From Porphyromonadaceae bacterium COT-184 OH4590 (lineage in GTDB: Bacteria > Bacteroidota > Bacteroidia > Bacteroidales > Paludibacteraceae), in the NCBI GenBank assembly GCA_000768855.1, contig JRAN01000031.1, positions 1 to 52,721 of the forward strand: a DNA stretch of 52,721 bases, read 5' to 3'. The translations under genes were made by a program, and so were the position numbers. The notes below the pieces were generated by a model, which saw nothing but the letters and a program-made list of their open reading frames with translations, did not search any database and was not told the origin of the DNA. This document shows positions 39,138 to 48,392 of the stretch, in pieces (the first letter of the stretch is position 1; each line of letters starts with the position of its first letter).

Positions 39138-41411
39138 ATGAATAACATGAAAATATGTATTTGTTTGTTGCTTATTTGTATATGCTTGGGTGTAATATAT
39201 TCTTGTAGTGTAAAAAAATATATCCCCGAAGGTGAATTACTTTATACGGGGGCAAAATTAAAAATAGAAAAAGATAAAAAAATAAAAGACTTCGGCTCTG
39301 TACGGTCTGAGATAGAAGAGACAATACGTCCACGCCCAAATTCTAAATTTTTGGGCATTAGATTGGGTTTGTATTTTCACTATAAAGCACAAGGTGAAAA
39401 AGCAGGTTTTATCAATCGGTTTTTAAACAAAAGAATAGGTGAAAAACCCATTTATGAATCAAATGTAAATATTGAAAACACCGAAAGAGTCATGCTTAAC
39501 CGATTAGAAAACAGAGGTTTCTTTTTTAGTGAAGTCTCATCCGAGATCAATAGAGACAAAAAACGGAAAACATTAAAAGTAATATATAAAGTAAAAGTAT
39601 CGGAGCCTTACCTTATCGAAAACTATTCGGTAGATACTGATTCATCGACTATTTATGAGGTTATTAAAAGTACAATGCCACAAACGCTTATCAAAAAGGG
39701 GATGAGATTTGACCTCGATTTGCTAAAGTCGGAGAGAGAACGTATAGACCGTGCTTTGAAGCTCAAAGGGTATTATAATTTCAATGCCGATTTTTTAACC
39801 TTCGAAGCCGACACTAACCGGTACAACAACACACACGCAACAGACCTCTCCATTCATCTAAAAAAGGATGTTCCCAAAGCATCATTGCTACCCTACAAGA
39901 TAGACCAAATAAATGTATTTCCCAATTACATTATAGGTAATTACTCTGTGCAGGAGTCAATAATAAAATTTAACAACAAGAATTATCATCAAGGAGAGTT
40001 GTTTTTTAAGCCTCATCTTCTCGATCCTTTTATATTATTGAAAAAGGGACAATATTACAACCCTGACAAGTCGCGAAGCACATCAAGACGACTCGGCTCT
40101 ATAGGTACATATCGTTTTGTAAATATTCAATATGAAACATTAGATTCACTTGCTACCAACAAAGAAGGTGCTCTAAAAGCCAATATTTATCTCTCGCCTC
40201 TGCAAAAAAGAGTGCTTAAAAGCGAATTGCAGCTGGTCACCAAATCAAACAACTTTACCGGTCCCGGACTTGTGGCTACATTATCAAATCGAAATCTGTA
40301 CAATGGTGGAGAGATTCTCAATATTTCCGGAAAATTCGGATATGAGACTCAGTTTAACTCGGGAGGCAGTACAGGATTACAAACCCTATTGTTTGGTGTT
40401 GAGTCCGAACTTATATTTTCCAGAGTACTTTTTCCTATCCGTATCAATACCGATTTTTTTAAACACTCTATTCCCAAAACAAGAATCGCTTTAGATGTAC
40501 TATACCAAAACCGCAGTGAACTATACAGTTTGTTGGGGGTAACTTTTAGCTTTGGTTACTTGTGGAATGCCAATCGTTATGTATCTCATCAGGTCAATCC
40601 TATATCTATCAACTTCCTCAACCTTACCAATACAAGCGACCAATTCCAAAAGATACTAAACACAAATCCGTTTATAAAAAACAGTTTAGACCAGCAGTTT
40701 ATTGCCGGACTTACTTACTCCTTTATCTTCAATGATCTTGTCAATCAAAGCAGACGACATCAGTTTTTCATCACTTCTACATTCGATATTGCAGGTAATA
40801 CTGTTAATCTACTAAGTCGCAGTAACAAGTTCTTAGGACTTGAATACTCTCAATATGCCAAAATAGACCTGGATGTTCGTTATCATTTACGATTGGATGC
40901 CAATTGTAAGATTGTGATGAGGTTTTTTGGTGGTATAGGAGTGCCTTATGGCAACTCTAAGACAATGCCTTTTGTAAAGCAGTATTTCTCAGGAGGTCCT
41001 TTTAGTGTGCGTGCTTTTCGTATTCGCTCGCTTGGACCCGGCAACTATAAGCCGGAAGTATCTTCGGAAAACTTCTCATTTTTTGACCAAACAGGCAATC
41101 TCCGTTTGGAGGCAAATATCGAATACCGATTTTCGATTTTCTCTTTCCTGAAAGGGGCTCTATTTGCAGATGCAGGAAATGTTTGGAATACTCCGAGTAA
41201 CAACTCTGTTACAGGAGGCAAATTCTCATCGGATTTTATCAATGAATTGGGTATTGGTATTGGCTTTGGGCTTAGGGTAGATATACAAAGTTTTGTTATC
41301 CGTTTAGATTTGGCTGCTCCAATACACACACCATATCTCTATAAAGGTGAGCGGTGGGACTTCAAATACAAACAATCGGTTCTCAACTTAGCTGTCGGTT
41401 ACCCATTCTAA
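39138..41411 (+). CDS. tamL: TamL, lipid-anchored TamA/BamA-family outer-membrane protein
   Basis: The 757-residue protein has a lipoprotein signal peptide with Cys23 in IYSCSVKKYIPEGE; an in-frame ATG at 39147 is an alternative start. Then come POTRA-like domains (about 30-340). The Omp85 barrel follows, with the lid-loop motif GGIGVPYGNSKTMPFVKQYFSGGPFSVRAFRIRSLGPG and last strand SVLNLAVGYPF. A lipidated TamA relative encoded beside TamB is the TamL subfamily of Bacteroidota. The pair bridges both membranes and supports outer-membrane biogenesis. Gene order tamB-tamL and a 16-base gap indicate one operon. Confidence 0.92.
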   Translation: MNNMKICICLLLICICLGVIYSCSVKKYIPEGELLYTGAKLKIEKDKKIKDFGSVRSEIEETIRPRPNSKFLGIRLGLYFHYKAQGEKAGFINRFLNKRIGEKPIYESNVNIENTERVMLNRLENRGFFFSEVSSEINRDKKRKTLKVIYKVKVSEPYLIENYSVDTDSSTIYEVIKSTMPQTLIKKGMRFDLDLLKSERERIDRALKLKGYYNFNADFLTFEADTNRYNNTHATDLSIHLKKDVPKASLLPYKIDQINVFPNYIIGNYSVQESIIKFNNKNYHQGELFFKPHLLDPFILLKKGQYYNPDKSRSTSRRLGSIGTYRFVNIQYETLDSLATNKEGALKANIYLSPLQKRVLKSELQLVTKSNNFTGPGLVATLSNRNLYNGGEILNISGKFGYETQFNSGGSTGLQTLLFGVESELIFSRVLFPIRINTDFFKHSIPKTRIALDVLYQNRSELYSLLGVTFSFGYLWNANRYVSHQVNPISINFLNLTNTSDQFQKILNTNPFIKNSLDQQFIAGLTYSFIFNDLVNQSRRHQFFITSTFDIAGNTVNLLSRSNKFLGLEYSQYAKIDLDVRYHLRLDANCKIVMRFFGGIGVPYGNSKTMPFVKQYFSGGPFSVRAFRIRSLGPGNYKPEVSSENFSFFDQTGNLRLEANIEYRFSIFSFLKGALFADAGNVWNTPSNNSVTGGKFSSDFINELGIGIGFGLRVDIQSFVIRLDLAAPIHTPYLYKGERWDFKYKQSVLNLAVGYPF

Positions 41412-42093
41412 TAGACAGACATAATTCTTTACAGTTATCTCACTCTACAAATATCACTTTTTCTATAAAAATATCATGTATTTATAAAAAAACATCTATA
41501 ACTATCTGATTAATACCTTACAATACATATATTTTTCGAATGCGTAGTGTTAGAGATTTTTTCAAAAAAAACATTGTTTAAAAACATATATCTCAACACA
41601 TTATAAGTGTATTTGAAATTGATTTTATACTAAGAAAAATAACTCAATACGGAATTCGGCTTCAACGCTCTGCCCGTGTCGACTTCAACGCTCTGCCCGT
41701 GTCGACTTCAACGCTCTGCCCGTATCGGCTTCAACGCTCTGCCCGTATCGACTTCGACGCTCTGCTTTGTTGAAAATATTTTTTTGAATATCACAGATTA
41801 AGGGATTTTTTAAGGACGACTATATAATATCTATGATTACAATCTATTTTGTTACACAAGTAGTTTTTTATAAAATTATATAACTTAGGTTAAGAGTATA
41901 GCAAACAATATTGTAACTTTGGAACATTTGTATACTATCTCAAAAGTCAAAGCATATTTTCATATACCCTCTATATATACAGGAAATCATAATATATTCC
42001 CCTCTCAAGTCTAATAGATAAACAACTTAAAAACGGACATACTTTTGTATAGATTCCTGCTCTACTTTTTTTACGATTAATCCAAATTATTAT
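41412..42093. other. 682-base non-coding region holding a minisatellite
   Basis: No gene was recognised between tamL and the convergent leucine-rich-repeat gene. The flanks are very AT-rich, and a GC-rich tandem repeat lies in the middle (41657-41766). No clear terminator for tamL was seen. Confidence 0.6.
41657..41766. repeat. 23-bp tandem repeat, four full copies and one partial
   Basis: The core CTTCAACGCTCTGCCCGT recurs at exact 23-base intervals, starting at 41657, 41680, 41703, 41726 and 41749. Copies 1-2 continue GTCG and copies 3-4 continue ATCG; copies 1 and 4 start CGGC, while 2, 3 and 5 start CGAC. The last copy has CGACG and breaks off after CTCTGC. The unit is over 55% GC inside DNA below about 30% GC, and 23 is not a multiple of three, so it is not a coding repeat. 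There are no spacers. Confidence 0.95.
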
Positions 42094-43377
42094 CTACTTT
42101 TTCACTATCCGTTGCATGGTTGTGCCGGAGAGGGACACTATCCGTACCGCATATATGCCTGCCGGCAGGTGAGCGAGGTTTATTTGCGTAGTATTGGATG
42201 TGGAAGCTACTTCTATTCCATACATATTATATATATGTACGCTATTAATATTGTTTTCCGATTGTATGTATAATATGTCGGATACGGGATTAGGATAAAT
42301 TGATACGGTAGATTTGGTATGGGTATTAACATTTGATGGCTTGTTACATATATAGCTACCATTTGTAGAAATTTCGCTGTCATTTGAGTAATACCGTACC
42401 TTCCAGTTTTTAGAGTGTGCATTGTGTGCATTAGTTGCTTTTACCGCATCATGGTTGGTATCGGAAGTATCAAAAGCAGGGTGTATAAGTCCTGGCTCTT
42501 CTACTGTATGATTTGGAAGATTACAGTATATATCATCCAAAACTTGTGTATTAAAGTTGTTGCCATGGCAATATAAATTTTTCAACTCTTTATTATTGCT
42601 TATATCAAGTTTAGTAAGTGAATTGTTGTAACAATACAAATTTCTTAACTTAGTGTTTTTGCTTATATCAAGCGAACTAAATGAGTTGTTATCACAAGAT
42701 AAGCCTTTTAGTGCAATATTATTGCTTACATCAATTGATGTAAGTCTGTTGTTTGAACAAGACAGAACAATTAATTCTTTATTATTGCTTATATCAATTG
42801 ACGTAAGTTTGTTGTTACTACAGTCCAACTCTTTTAATTTTGTATTTTTACTTACATCAATTGATGTAAGCCCTGCATTAAAGCATCTCAATATATTCAA
42901 TTCGGTATTATTTCTAACATTTAGTGTGGTGAGATTTGTATTTGCACATCCCAATTCTTTTAATTCTGTATTTTTACTCACATCAATTGATGCAATTGAA
43001 TTGGTATGACAGTACAATGCTTTTAGCTGTGTATTATTACTTAAATCTATATTGGTAAGTTTTTTACTGTTACTACTACAATCTAACCCGATTATATCAC
43101 CATATATAATCATATTCTTGTCTTCAGAAATGTAATTTTTATAGTTTGTCCATCCGGTACCCACTATAATATCTTTTGTTTTATTACCACTCACTATTTT
43201 TATTAGAGTGCTTGGAGCAGCAGCTTTAAATTTTAGTTTTATGAATTCACCCTGTTGTGTGTTTAGGGTTATAAAGCAGTCCATGTTTACAGTTTGTGCC
43301 TGCATGGTAGAAACACCAGTCATTATCAGTACAATAAGAGTAAGGGTAGTTTGTGTTTTTTGTAATAATTTTTTCAT
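42094..43377 (-). CDS. T9SS-exported leucine-rich-repeat protein
   Basis: The 427-residue protein has a signal peptide (to about residue 28, ending MQAQ) and a short N-terminal cap. About nine 21-residue leucine-rich repeats follow (about 105-290) with the consensus LTSIDVSKNTKLKELDCSNN. This is the internalin/BspA-like class seen on Bacteroidales surfaces. The cap after the repeats (NLPNHTVEEPGLIHPAFDTS, ending KNWKVRY) is usual for these proteins. The C-terminus (about 355-427) is a T9SS type A sorting domain (VSIYPNPVSDILYIQ, VHIYNMYGIEVAS, LPAGIYAVRIV, final RIVKK). It probably mediates adhesion or protein binding at the cell surface. The 63-bp DNA periodicity makes it prone to repeat-number change. 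Confidence 0.88.
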   Translation of the reverse strand: MKKLLQKTQTTLTLIVLIMTGVSTMQAQTVNMDCFITLNTQQGEFIKLKFKAAAPSTLIKIVSGNKTKDIIVGTGWTNYKNYISEDKNMIIYGDIIGLDCSSNSKKLTNIDLSNNTQLKALYCHTNSIASIDVSKNTELKELGCANTNLTTLNVRNNTELNILRCFNAGLTSIDVSKNTKLKELDCSNNKLTSIDISNNKELIVLSCSNNRLTSIDVSNNIALKGLSCDNNSFSSLDISKNTKLRNLYCYNNSLTKLDISNNKELKNLYCHGNNFNTQVLDDIYCNLPNHTVEEPGLIHPAFDTSDTNHDAVKATNAHNAHSKNWKVRYYSNDSEISTNGSYICNKPSNVNTHTKSTVSIYPNPVSDILYIQSENNINSVHIYNMYGIEVASTSNTTQINLAHLPAGIYAVRIVSLSGTTMQRIVKK

Positions 43378-43662
43378 GACATGTAAATTAAATGTTATTG
43401 AATAAAGAATTATATATGTTTGATCTGTTTTTTTACCTGAATTTACCGCATTGTGTAGTACCTTTTCTTCTATTGGCGGCAGAGATTACCTTTTTAATCA
43501 ATTTAATTTTCATTGTTTTTTACACGTTAACTATTTTATCTTTAACAATAAAAACACAAAAGTAGTAATAAATTATTTAATGCAAAATATTTTTATTTAT
43601 TCAAGCATTTTATTACTTTCGAATAATTCTATACAAAATAAAATTATCTCATACAGAATATA
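43378..43662. other. Upstream region of the LRR gene, no gene seen
   Basis: The DNA is AT-rich between the start of the LRR gene (minus strand) and the tail of the S41 remnant. A plus-strand open frame crosses it but is antisense to the remnant and has no family features. It presumably contains the LRR gene promoter. Confidence 0.4.
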
Positions 43663-44234
43663 CTATTGTATTTCGATTTTTTTAATAATACTAATATATC
43701 TCTTTAGGTGTTCTTTAGGATTTGGGATAGAATTTATTTCTTCCAAATCGCAATAATAATCAGGCATAATCCCGTTTGAAATATCTTTCCCTTAGGACTT
43801 TGTGATAACATAGCAGTAAAATACTCCGCTGCCTAAGCTGTTCTGTTATTGACCAATATGTATATATTTCCTTTGTATCGGATAGAACTCTCTATATGGT
43901 TTTCATATCGTTTTATACTATCTCCTGTATTTTCAAAAGCATTATTGAAAATATAAGGATAATATAAATTTTTATCTTCTTGCGATACATCGTTAGCATT
44001 ACTATAATATATCCTTGAAGTAGCTTTTGCTTTATACAACGAATTGTTTATTTTTGATTTATACCAAACTGCATATAATGAATCCATATCAAGTAACACA
44101 TATTGAGCAGGTTCGGCATATTAGCCGCCGCCACCACCACCATTATTTGTAAGGTCAATAATTAGATTATTGTAGATACGAATAGAGTCATATTTTTCCA
44201 CAAAAAAATTATGAAAATTATTATAACAATAGTT
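43663..44234 (-). pseudogene. Broken S41 (C-terminal-processing-like) peptidase
   Basis: Read from 44234 downwards the strand encodes HNFFVEKYDSIR, then NLIIDLTNNGGGGG and a stop (44121-44123). The same frame resumes with YAEPAQYVLLDMDSLYAVWY and continues to GNIYILVNNRTA. A TAG stop (43833-43835) follows, then AAEYFTAMLSQSPKGKIF. After a shift of frame near 43780 it ends IMPDYYCDLEEINSIPNPKE ... KKIEIQ with TAG at 43663-43665. The NNGGG loop and the NNRTASAAE block are hallmarks of S41 proteases, so the second stop falls exactly on the catalytic serine. The N-terminal half of the gene is missing. Two stops plus a frameshift make it clearly non-functional. Confidence 0.8.
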
Positions 44235-44305
44235 TCAACAATTATAATGAGGAGAGAATACGTAATATCGTTCGTGAAGAATTGCGAACACACACAATGA
44301 TTTAA
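44186..44305 (+). pseudogene. Possible C-terminal gene fragment on the plus strand
   Basis: A 39-codon open stretch after a TAG ends NYNEERIRNIVREELRTHTMI with TAA at 44303-44305. The charged helix EERIRNIVREEL looks like the end of a real protein (many small phage or regulator proteins end in this way), but there is no start codon and nothing recognisable upstream. It overlaps the S41 remnant on the other strand, so part of it must be fortuitous. This may be a junction between two decayed genes. Confidence 0.25.
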
Positions 44306-44491
44306 CCTTTAATCCGTTAAATTTTCTAAAAGTATATCTTAGTCATATTTAGGAATGTAGAAAGGTATGCGAAAACTCTTGCGTTCCTTGCAGTAAAATA
44401 ATCAAACCACAAAGTTCGTCAAGTACACACCCCCCCGAAAGGGGTAACACCTATCAACCCTGTAAATCAACCACAACATACACAATAGCAA

Positions 44492-44526
44492 AAATAGAGA
44501 AGTCTCCCGTAGATACTTCTCTATTT
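44492..44526 (-). terminator. Terminator of clpB
   Basis: A perfect 12-bp inverted repeat (AAATAGAGAAGT / ACTTCTCTATTT) with an 11-base loop lies 64 bases beyond the clpB stop. On the minus strand it is followed by a T-run (ATTTTTGC), the expected orientation for an intrinsic terminator. Confidence 0.75.
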
Positions 44527-44589
44527 GTTCCATACTATGTTTTCAAAATGCGTTGTATAGCACAAAGTCAAATGCCTACAAACTAATCA

Positions 44590-46746
44590 TTAATTCTCAA
44601 ACACAAGTCTGCTATCTACTTCATCCACATGTACTTTGGAAGCTGTTGAAATTTCTCCCGATATTATCTTTTTCGATAATTCATTGAGTAACAAGCGTTG
44701 GATAACACGTTTAACAGGACGCGCTCCAAACTGTGGGTCGTAGCCCTCCCTGGCAATAAGACCGATAGCTCTGTCGGTAATATCTAACAATATGCTATTA
44801 TGAGCAAGCATTTTACGAACATTCTCTATCTGAAGCAATACTACCTGATGTATTTCATCTTCGGTGAGCGGAGTGAACATTATCAGCTCGTCGATACGAT
44901 TGAGAAACTCGGGACGAATAGTCTGTTTGAGCAACTCAAATACTTCGTTCTGTGTCTTCTCTATTACAAGTTCGCGATTGTCGTTGGTAATCTTGTCGAA
45001 ATTCTCGCGAATAAGGTGAGAGCCAAGATTCGAAGTCATTATGATAATAGTGTTCTTGAAGTTGACTACTCTACCTTTGTTGTCGGTAAGTCGTCCATCG
45101 TCGAGCACTTGCAGCAATACATTGAACACGTCGGGATGAGCCTTTTCAATTTCGTCAAATAGTACTACCGAATAAGGTTTGTGTCGTATTGCCTCGGTAA
45201 GTTGTCCTCCCTCGTCATAGCCAATATATCCGGGAGGTGCTCCAACCAGACGCGAAGCCGAATGTTTTTCCTGATACTCGCTCATATCTATCCGTGTCAT
45301 CAGGTTTTCGTTATCGAAAAGGTATTCAGCCAATGCCTTAGCAAGTTCTGTCTTACCTACACCTGTTGTACCCAGAAAGATAAACGAACCTATAGGACGT
45401 TTGGCATCTTGCAATCCCGCACGTGAACGACGGATGGCATCGGCTATTGCGGATATTGCATCGCTTTGCCCTATTACTCGTTTGTGAAGCTCGTTTTCAA
45501 GGTTGAGTAGTTTCTCCTTTTCGGTTTGCATAATGCGTGTGGCAGGAATACCTGTCCAACGGCTCACTACTTCGGCTATATCTTCTTTATCGACTTCCTC
45601 TTTTATGAGTGGCATACCTTGCTGTATATCGGCAAGTTTTTGCTGATATTGGGCAATGAGTTGCTCCTCCTCTTTAATTTTTCCATAACGAAGTTCGGCT
45701 ACCTTACCATAATCACCCTCTTGCTCTGCCTTGTCTGCTTCAAAACGATACTGTTCTATCACCGATTTCGACCTCTGAATGAGTGAAATAACACTTTTCT
45801 CTTCTTGCCATTTTTTACGTACCTCCGATGCTTTTTGCTTCTGCTCGTCTATTTCATCCGATAACTTTTGAAGTTTCTCCTTGTCGTTGTCTCGCTTTAT
45901 AGCCTCGCGTTCTATCTCTAATTGCTTTATATTACGCTCCAATATATCAAGTTCTTCGGGTATCGAATTGACTTCAAGGCGTAGCTTTGCAGCAGCCTCA
46001 TCCATAAGATCGATAGCCTTGTCGGGCAAGAAACGGTTTGTGATACAACGGGTCGAAAGTTCGACGGCAGCAATAATAGCCTCGTCTTTGATACGCACTT
46101 GGTGATGGTTTTCATAACGTTCTTTCAATCCGCGTAAAATAGCGATACTGCTTGCCTCATCGGGTTCGTTTACCATAACAGTCTGGAAACGACGTTCGAG
46201 GGCTTTGTCTTTCTCAAAATATTTCTGATACTCGTCAAGTGTGGTGGCTCCTATTGAACGGAGTTCACCTCTTGCCAATGCGGGCTTCAGTATGTTAGCA
46301 GCATCCATAGCACCATCCGACTTACCCGCACCTACAAGCGTGTGTATCTCATCAATGAATAGTATTATCTCACCTTCGGATTCGATTACTTCATTTACCA
46401 CAGATTTCAGACGTTCTTCGAATTCACCTTTGTACATTGCCCCTGCAATAAGAGCACCCATATCAAGCGAAAATATCTTCTTCGACCTTAGGTTATCCGG
46501 TACATCGCCGCGGACAATACGTTGAGCAAGCCCATCGACAATGGCAGTTTTACCGGTTCCTGGGTCGCCTATTAATATTGGGTTGTTTTTAGTACGACGA
46601 CTAAGTATCTGTAATACACGACGTATTTCATCGTCACGTCCGATTACAGGGTCTAATTTGCCATCGCGTGCTTTTTTGCAAAGATCGAGAGCGTATCTTT
46701 GCAATCCACTTTCTTTCTTTTGATTAGATTGGTTGTTGTTGTTCAT
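44590..46746 (-). CDS. clpB: ClpB-type disaggregase lacking the N-terminal domain
   Basis: This 718-residue AAA+ unfoldase rescues aggregated proteins with DnaK. NBD1 has Walker A GDPGTGKT at residues 60-67 and [24 protein letters not shown] full-length coiled-coil M domain follows (about 265-390, [18 protein letters not shown] onward), which distinguishes ClpB from ClpA/C/E. NBD2 has Walker A GTTGVGKT, Walker [15 protein letters not shown] and the pore loop [13 protein letters not shown]. The usual ~145-residue Clp_N domain is replaced by a 12-residue Asn/Gln-rich leader ([12 protein letters not shown]). No N-domain coding is visible in the 305 bases upstream. E. coli makes a similar short form from an internal start; here only the short form is encoded. 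Confidence 0.95.
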   Translation of the reverse strand: MNNNNQSNQKKESGLQRYALDLCKKARDGKLDPVIGRDDEIRRVLQILSRRTKNNPILIGDPGTGKTAIVDGLAQRIVRGDVPDNLRSKKIFSLDMGALIAGAMYKGEFEERLKSVVNEVIESEGEIILFIDEIHTLVGAGKSDGAMDAANILKPALARGELRSIGATTLDEYQKYFEKDKALERRFQTVMVNEPDEASSIAILRGLKERYENHHQVRIKDEAIIAAVELSTRCITNRFLPDKAIDLMDEAAAKLRLEVNSIPEELDILERNIKQLEIEREAIKRDNDKEKLQKLSDEIDEQKQKASEVRKKWQEEKSVISLIQRSKSVIEQYRFEADKAEQEGDYGKVAELRYGKIKEEEQLIAQYQQKLADIQQGMPLIKEEVDKEDIAEVVSRWTGIPATRIMQTEKEKLLNLENELHKRVIGQSDAISAIADAIRRSRAGLQDAKRPIGSFIFLGTTGVGKTELAKALAEYLFDNENLMTRIDMSEYQEKHSASRLVGAPPGYIGYDEGGQLTEAIRHKPYSVVLFDEIEKAHPDVFNVLLQVLDDGRLTDNKGRVVNFKNTIIIMTSNLGSHLIRENFDKITNDNRELVIEKTQNEVFELLKQTIRPEFLNRIDELIMFTPLTEDEIHQVVLLQIENVRKMLAHNSILLDITDRAIGLIAREGYDPQFGARPVKRVIQRLLLNELSKKIISGEISTASKVHVDEVDSRLVFEN

Positions 46747-47051
46747 AATTATAATAAAATCAGTTTAGTTAGTTGCAATATTAATTATTACATCTTATTC
46801 TCATCAAATATTATTCCAGTACTATTTTTTTGATTTTTAGCGACATAATGACAGGCAACCATCGACAAAAAACAGCATTTTTGTCACAATTAAGTTCGTA
46901 TATTTTTATACTACGCCTATTTTGAATATTTAAAAAAAATCGTTAAAACCTACCATTTATAGAGTATTTCCATCTACAACTGTTTTTTATTATCTTTGCT
47001 CACATTATTATAATATATTATTTCATCTACAAACAAAATAATTAATTAATA
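46747..47051. other. Divergent intergenic region, clpB / MORN gene
   Basis: These 305 AT-rich bases contain the plus-strand promoter at 46991-46998. On the minus strand no exact TAnnTTTG element or heat-shock operator (such as a CIRCE inverted repeat) was recognised upstream of clpB. Confidence 0.4.
46991..46998 (+). promoter_or_regulatory. -7 promoter element (TATCTTTG) of the MORN gene
   Basis: TATCTTTG lies 53 bases upstream of the start codon at 47052. Confidence 0.6.
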
Positions 47052-48269
47052 ATGAAACGACTAAACAGACTAACTATATTGATAACAATTGCCCTTTTGG
47101 CTGGTAATTCGTTGGCAAATGGCAAAGTAGATACGATATATTACGACAGTCAATGGCGAGAGGCTTCGCACCCTGCTTTTGCCGATTTTTACAGGATAGT
47201 ATATAATTCGACCAACAAATCAAATACACAACAAAACAAGTTGTTTCGTGACTTCTATATCACGGGCGAGCCAAGACAGAGCGGTGCTTTTATATCTATC
47301 AACCGCAACAACGACAGCCTATCGGTATTTGACGGGAAATGCATTACTTATTACAAAAGTGGTAAACAACTATCTACTGTTACTTGGCAAGGAGGCAAAC
47401 TCAATGGAGAGTTTTACCAATATTTTGAGAATGGATTTGTAAAACGAAAAGGCAGTTATATCGAGGGTAAACTAACCGGAGTTTGTACCGAATTTCTCGA
47501 CAACGGCAACTTTGTACAAGAAGAGTATCTCAACGGTCTACCACGCTACGACTACTACGTGGTAGGCAACATTCAGGGACAGGCTATCAAAGTACGTTAC
47601 AGCGACCAGAGCACAATATGGGAAACGCCTTTGGAAACAGAGTGTGAGACACACTTCCGAGACGGTATGCTTTGGCAATATTACAACAAAAACGGCTTAA
47701 CCATAACACAAACACACTCTGTAAAGAGAGATTACGGCAAGTGGCATAAGGTAGAACTTATCATTACCAACAACTCGTTGGAGTCTATTGAGATAGACCC
47801 ACCAACAGATATATTGGCATACTCGGTAAATAAAAAAGGAATTAGCACTCCTCTCAAAGTATGGGCGTTCGACAGTTATATGAAAAAAGTAAAAAGAGGT
47901 CAGATGTGGGAGGCTATCGCTGTTGGAGTGGCAGAAGGACTATCGGAAATCAGTGCAGGCTATCGCATATCACATACTACCACTATAAACGAAGATGGCT
48001 CGGAGGTGGTATCGAAAACCATATCATACGATTCATTTGCAGCGTATCAGGCAAGTATACTTGCCTCACAACGTATGTTCGACTTTTCCAATGCACAGTT
48101 GCAAGAGCGACAATCGAAACAGTTGGGCTATATCAAACGAAATACCGTATATCCGGGCGAAACCATTCAAGGATATATCTATATTGATAGAATTAAATTC
48201 GAGACACTATTCCTGTCTATTAATATAAATAATGCCCTTTATAAATTCAGATGGAATTATGTGAAATAA
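47052..48269 (+). CDS. Secreted MORN-repeat-like protein
   Basis: The 405-residue protein has a signal peptide (to about residue 23, ending NSLANG). Residues about 70-180 contain three or four MORN_2-type repeats: GKCITYYKSGKQLSTVTWQGG, LNGEFYQYFENGFVKRKGSYIEG and LTGVCTEFLDNGNFVQEEYLNG, with a related segment later at YSDQST ... FRDGMLWQYYNKNG. Such repeats are also found in proteins annotated as YwqK-family antitoxins. No toxin gene is adjacent, and the signal peptide argues against a cytoplasmic antitoxin role. The C-terminal ~180 residues form a separate domain (AIAVGVAEGLSEISAG, then NTVYPGETIQGYIYIDRI) that I do not recognise. Function unknown. Confidence 0.75.
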   Translation: MKRLNRLTILITIALLAGNSLANGKVDTIYYDSQWREASHPAFADFYRIVYNSTNKSNTQQNKLFRDFYITGEPRQSGAFISINRNNDSLSVFDGKCITYYKSGKQLSTVTWQGGKLNGEFYQYFENGFVKRKGSYIEGKLTGVCTEFLDNGNFVQEEYLNGLPRYDYYVVGNIQGQAIKVRYSDQSTIWETPLETECETHFRDGMLWQYYNKNGLTITQTHSVKRDYGKWHKVELIITNNSLESIEIDPPTDILAYSVNKKGISTPLKVWAFDSYMKKVKRGQMWEAIAVGVAEGLSEISAGYRISHTTTINEDGSEVVSKTISYDSFAAYQASILASQRMFDFSNAQLQERQSKQLGYIKRNTVYPGETIQGYIYIDRIKFETLFLSININNALYKFRWNYVK

Positions 48270-48340
48270 AAAGTGTCATAGACCATTTTCGTTACCTTTG
48301 GTTAGATTAGAGGAAACGAATATCTTTCAAATCACAACAA

Positions 48341-48368
48341 AAGCACAGCCGTTTATGCGACTGTGCTT
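48341..48368. terminator. Bidirectional terminator, MORN gene / carboxyltransferase
   Basis: AAGCACAG (48341-48348) pairs with CTGTGCTT (48361-48368), with two further inner C-G pairs around a TTTATG loop. T-rich sequence follows on both strands. It lies between the two convergent genes. Confidence 0.7.
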
Positions 48369-48392
48369 CTACTTTTATCTGATACGAACTAC

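Noticed and set aside
41657-41766. Regular 23-bp repeats as a CRISPR array
   Set aside because: The copies are directly adjacent with no spacers, and no cas genes are present.
43451-43756. 101-codon plus-strand open frame upstream of the LRR gene
   Set aside because: It is antisense to the recognisable S41 tail (IMPDYYCDLEEINS) and reads as low-complexity Ile/Phe/Asn typical of AT-rich non-coding DNA.
43833-44099. 88-codon minus-strand frame as an independent small gene
   Set aside because: The same frame continues upstream across a stop into NLIIDLTNNGGGGG and downstream across a stop into AAEYFTAM, so it is the middle of a broken S41 protease.
44427-44445. C-run and GGGG hairpin (CCCC, CGAAA, GGGG) as a terminator
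   Set aside because: It lacks a T-tract on either strand and lies about 60 bases beyond a much better terminator hairpin for clpB.
47052-48269. Toxin-antitoxin module, because MORN repeats are often annotated as YwqK antitoxin
   Set aside because: The protein has a signal peptide and a second domain, and no toxin gene is adjacent.
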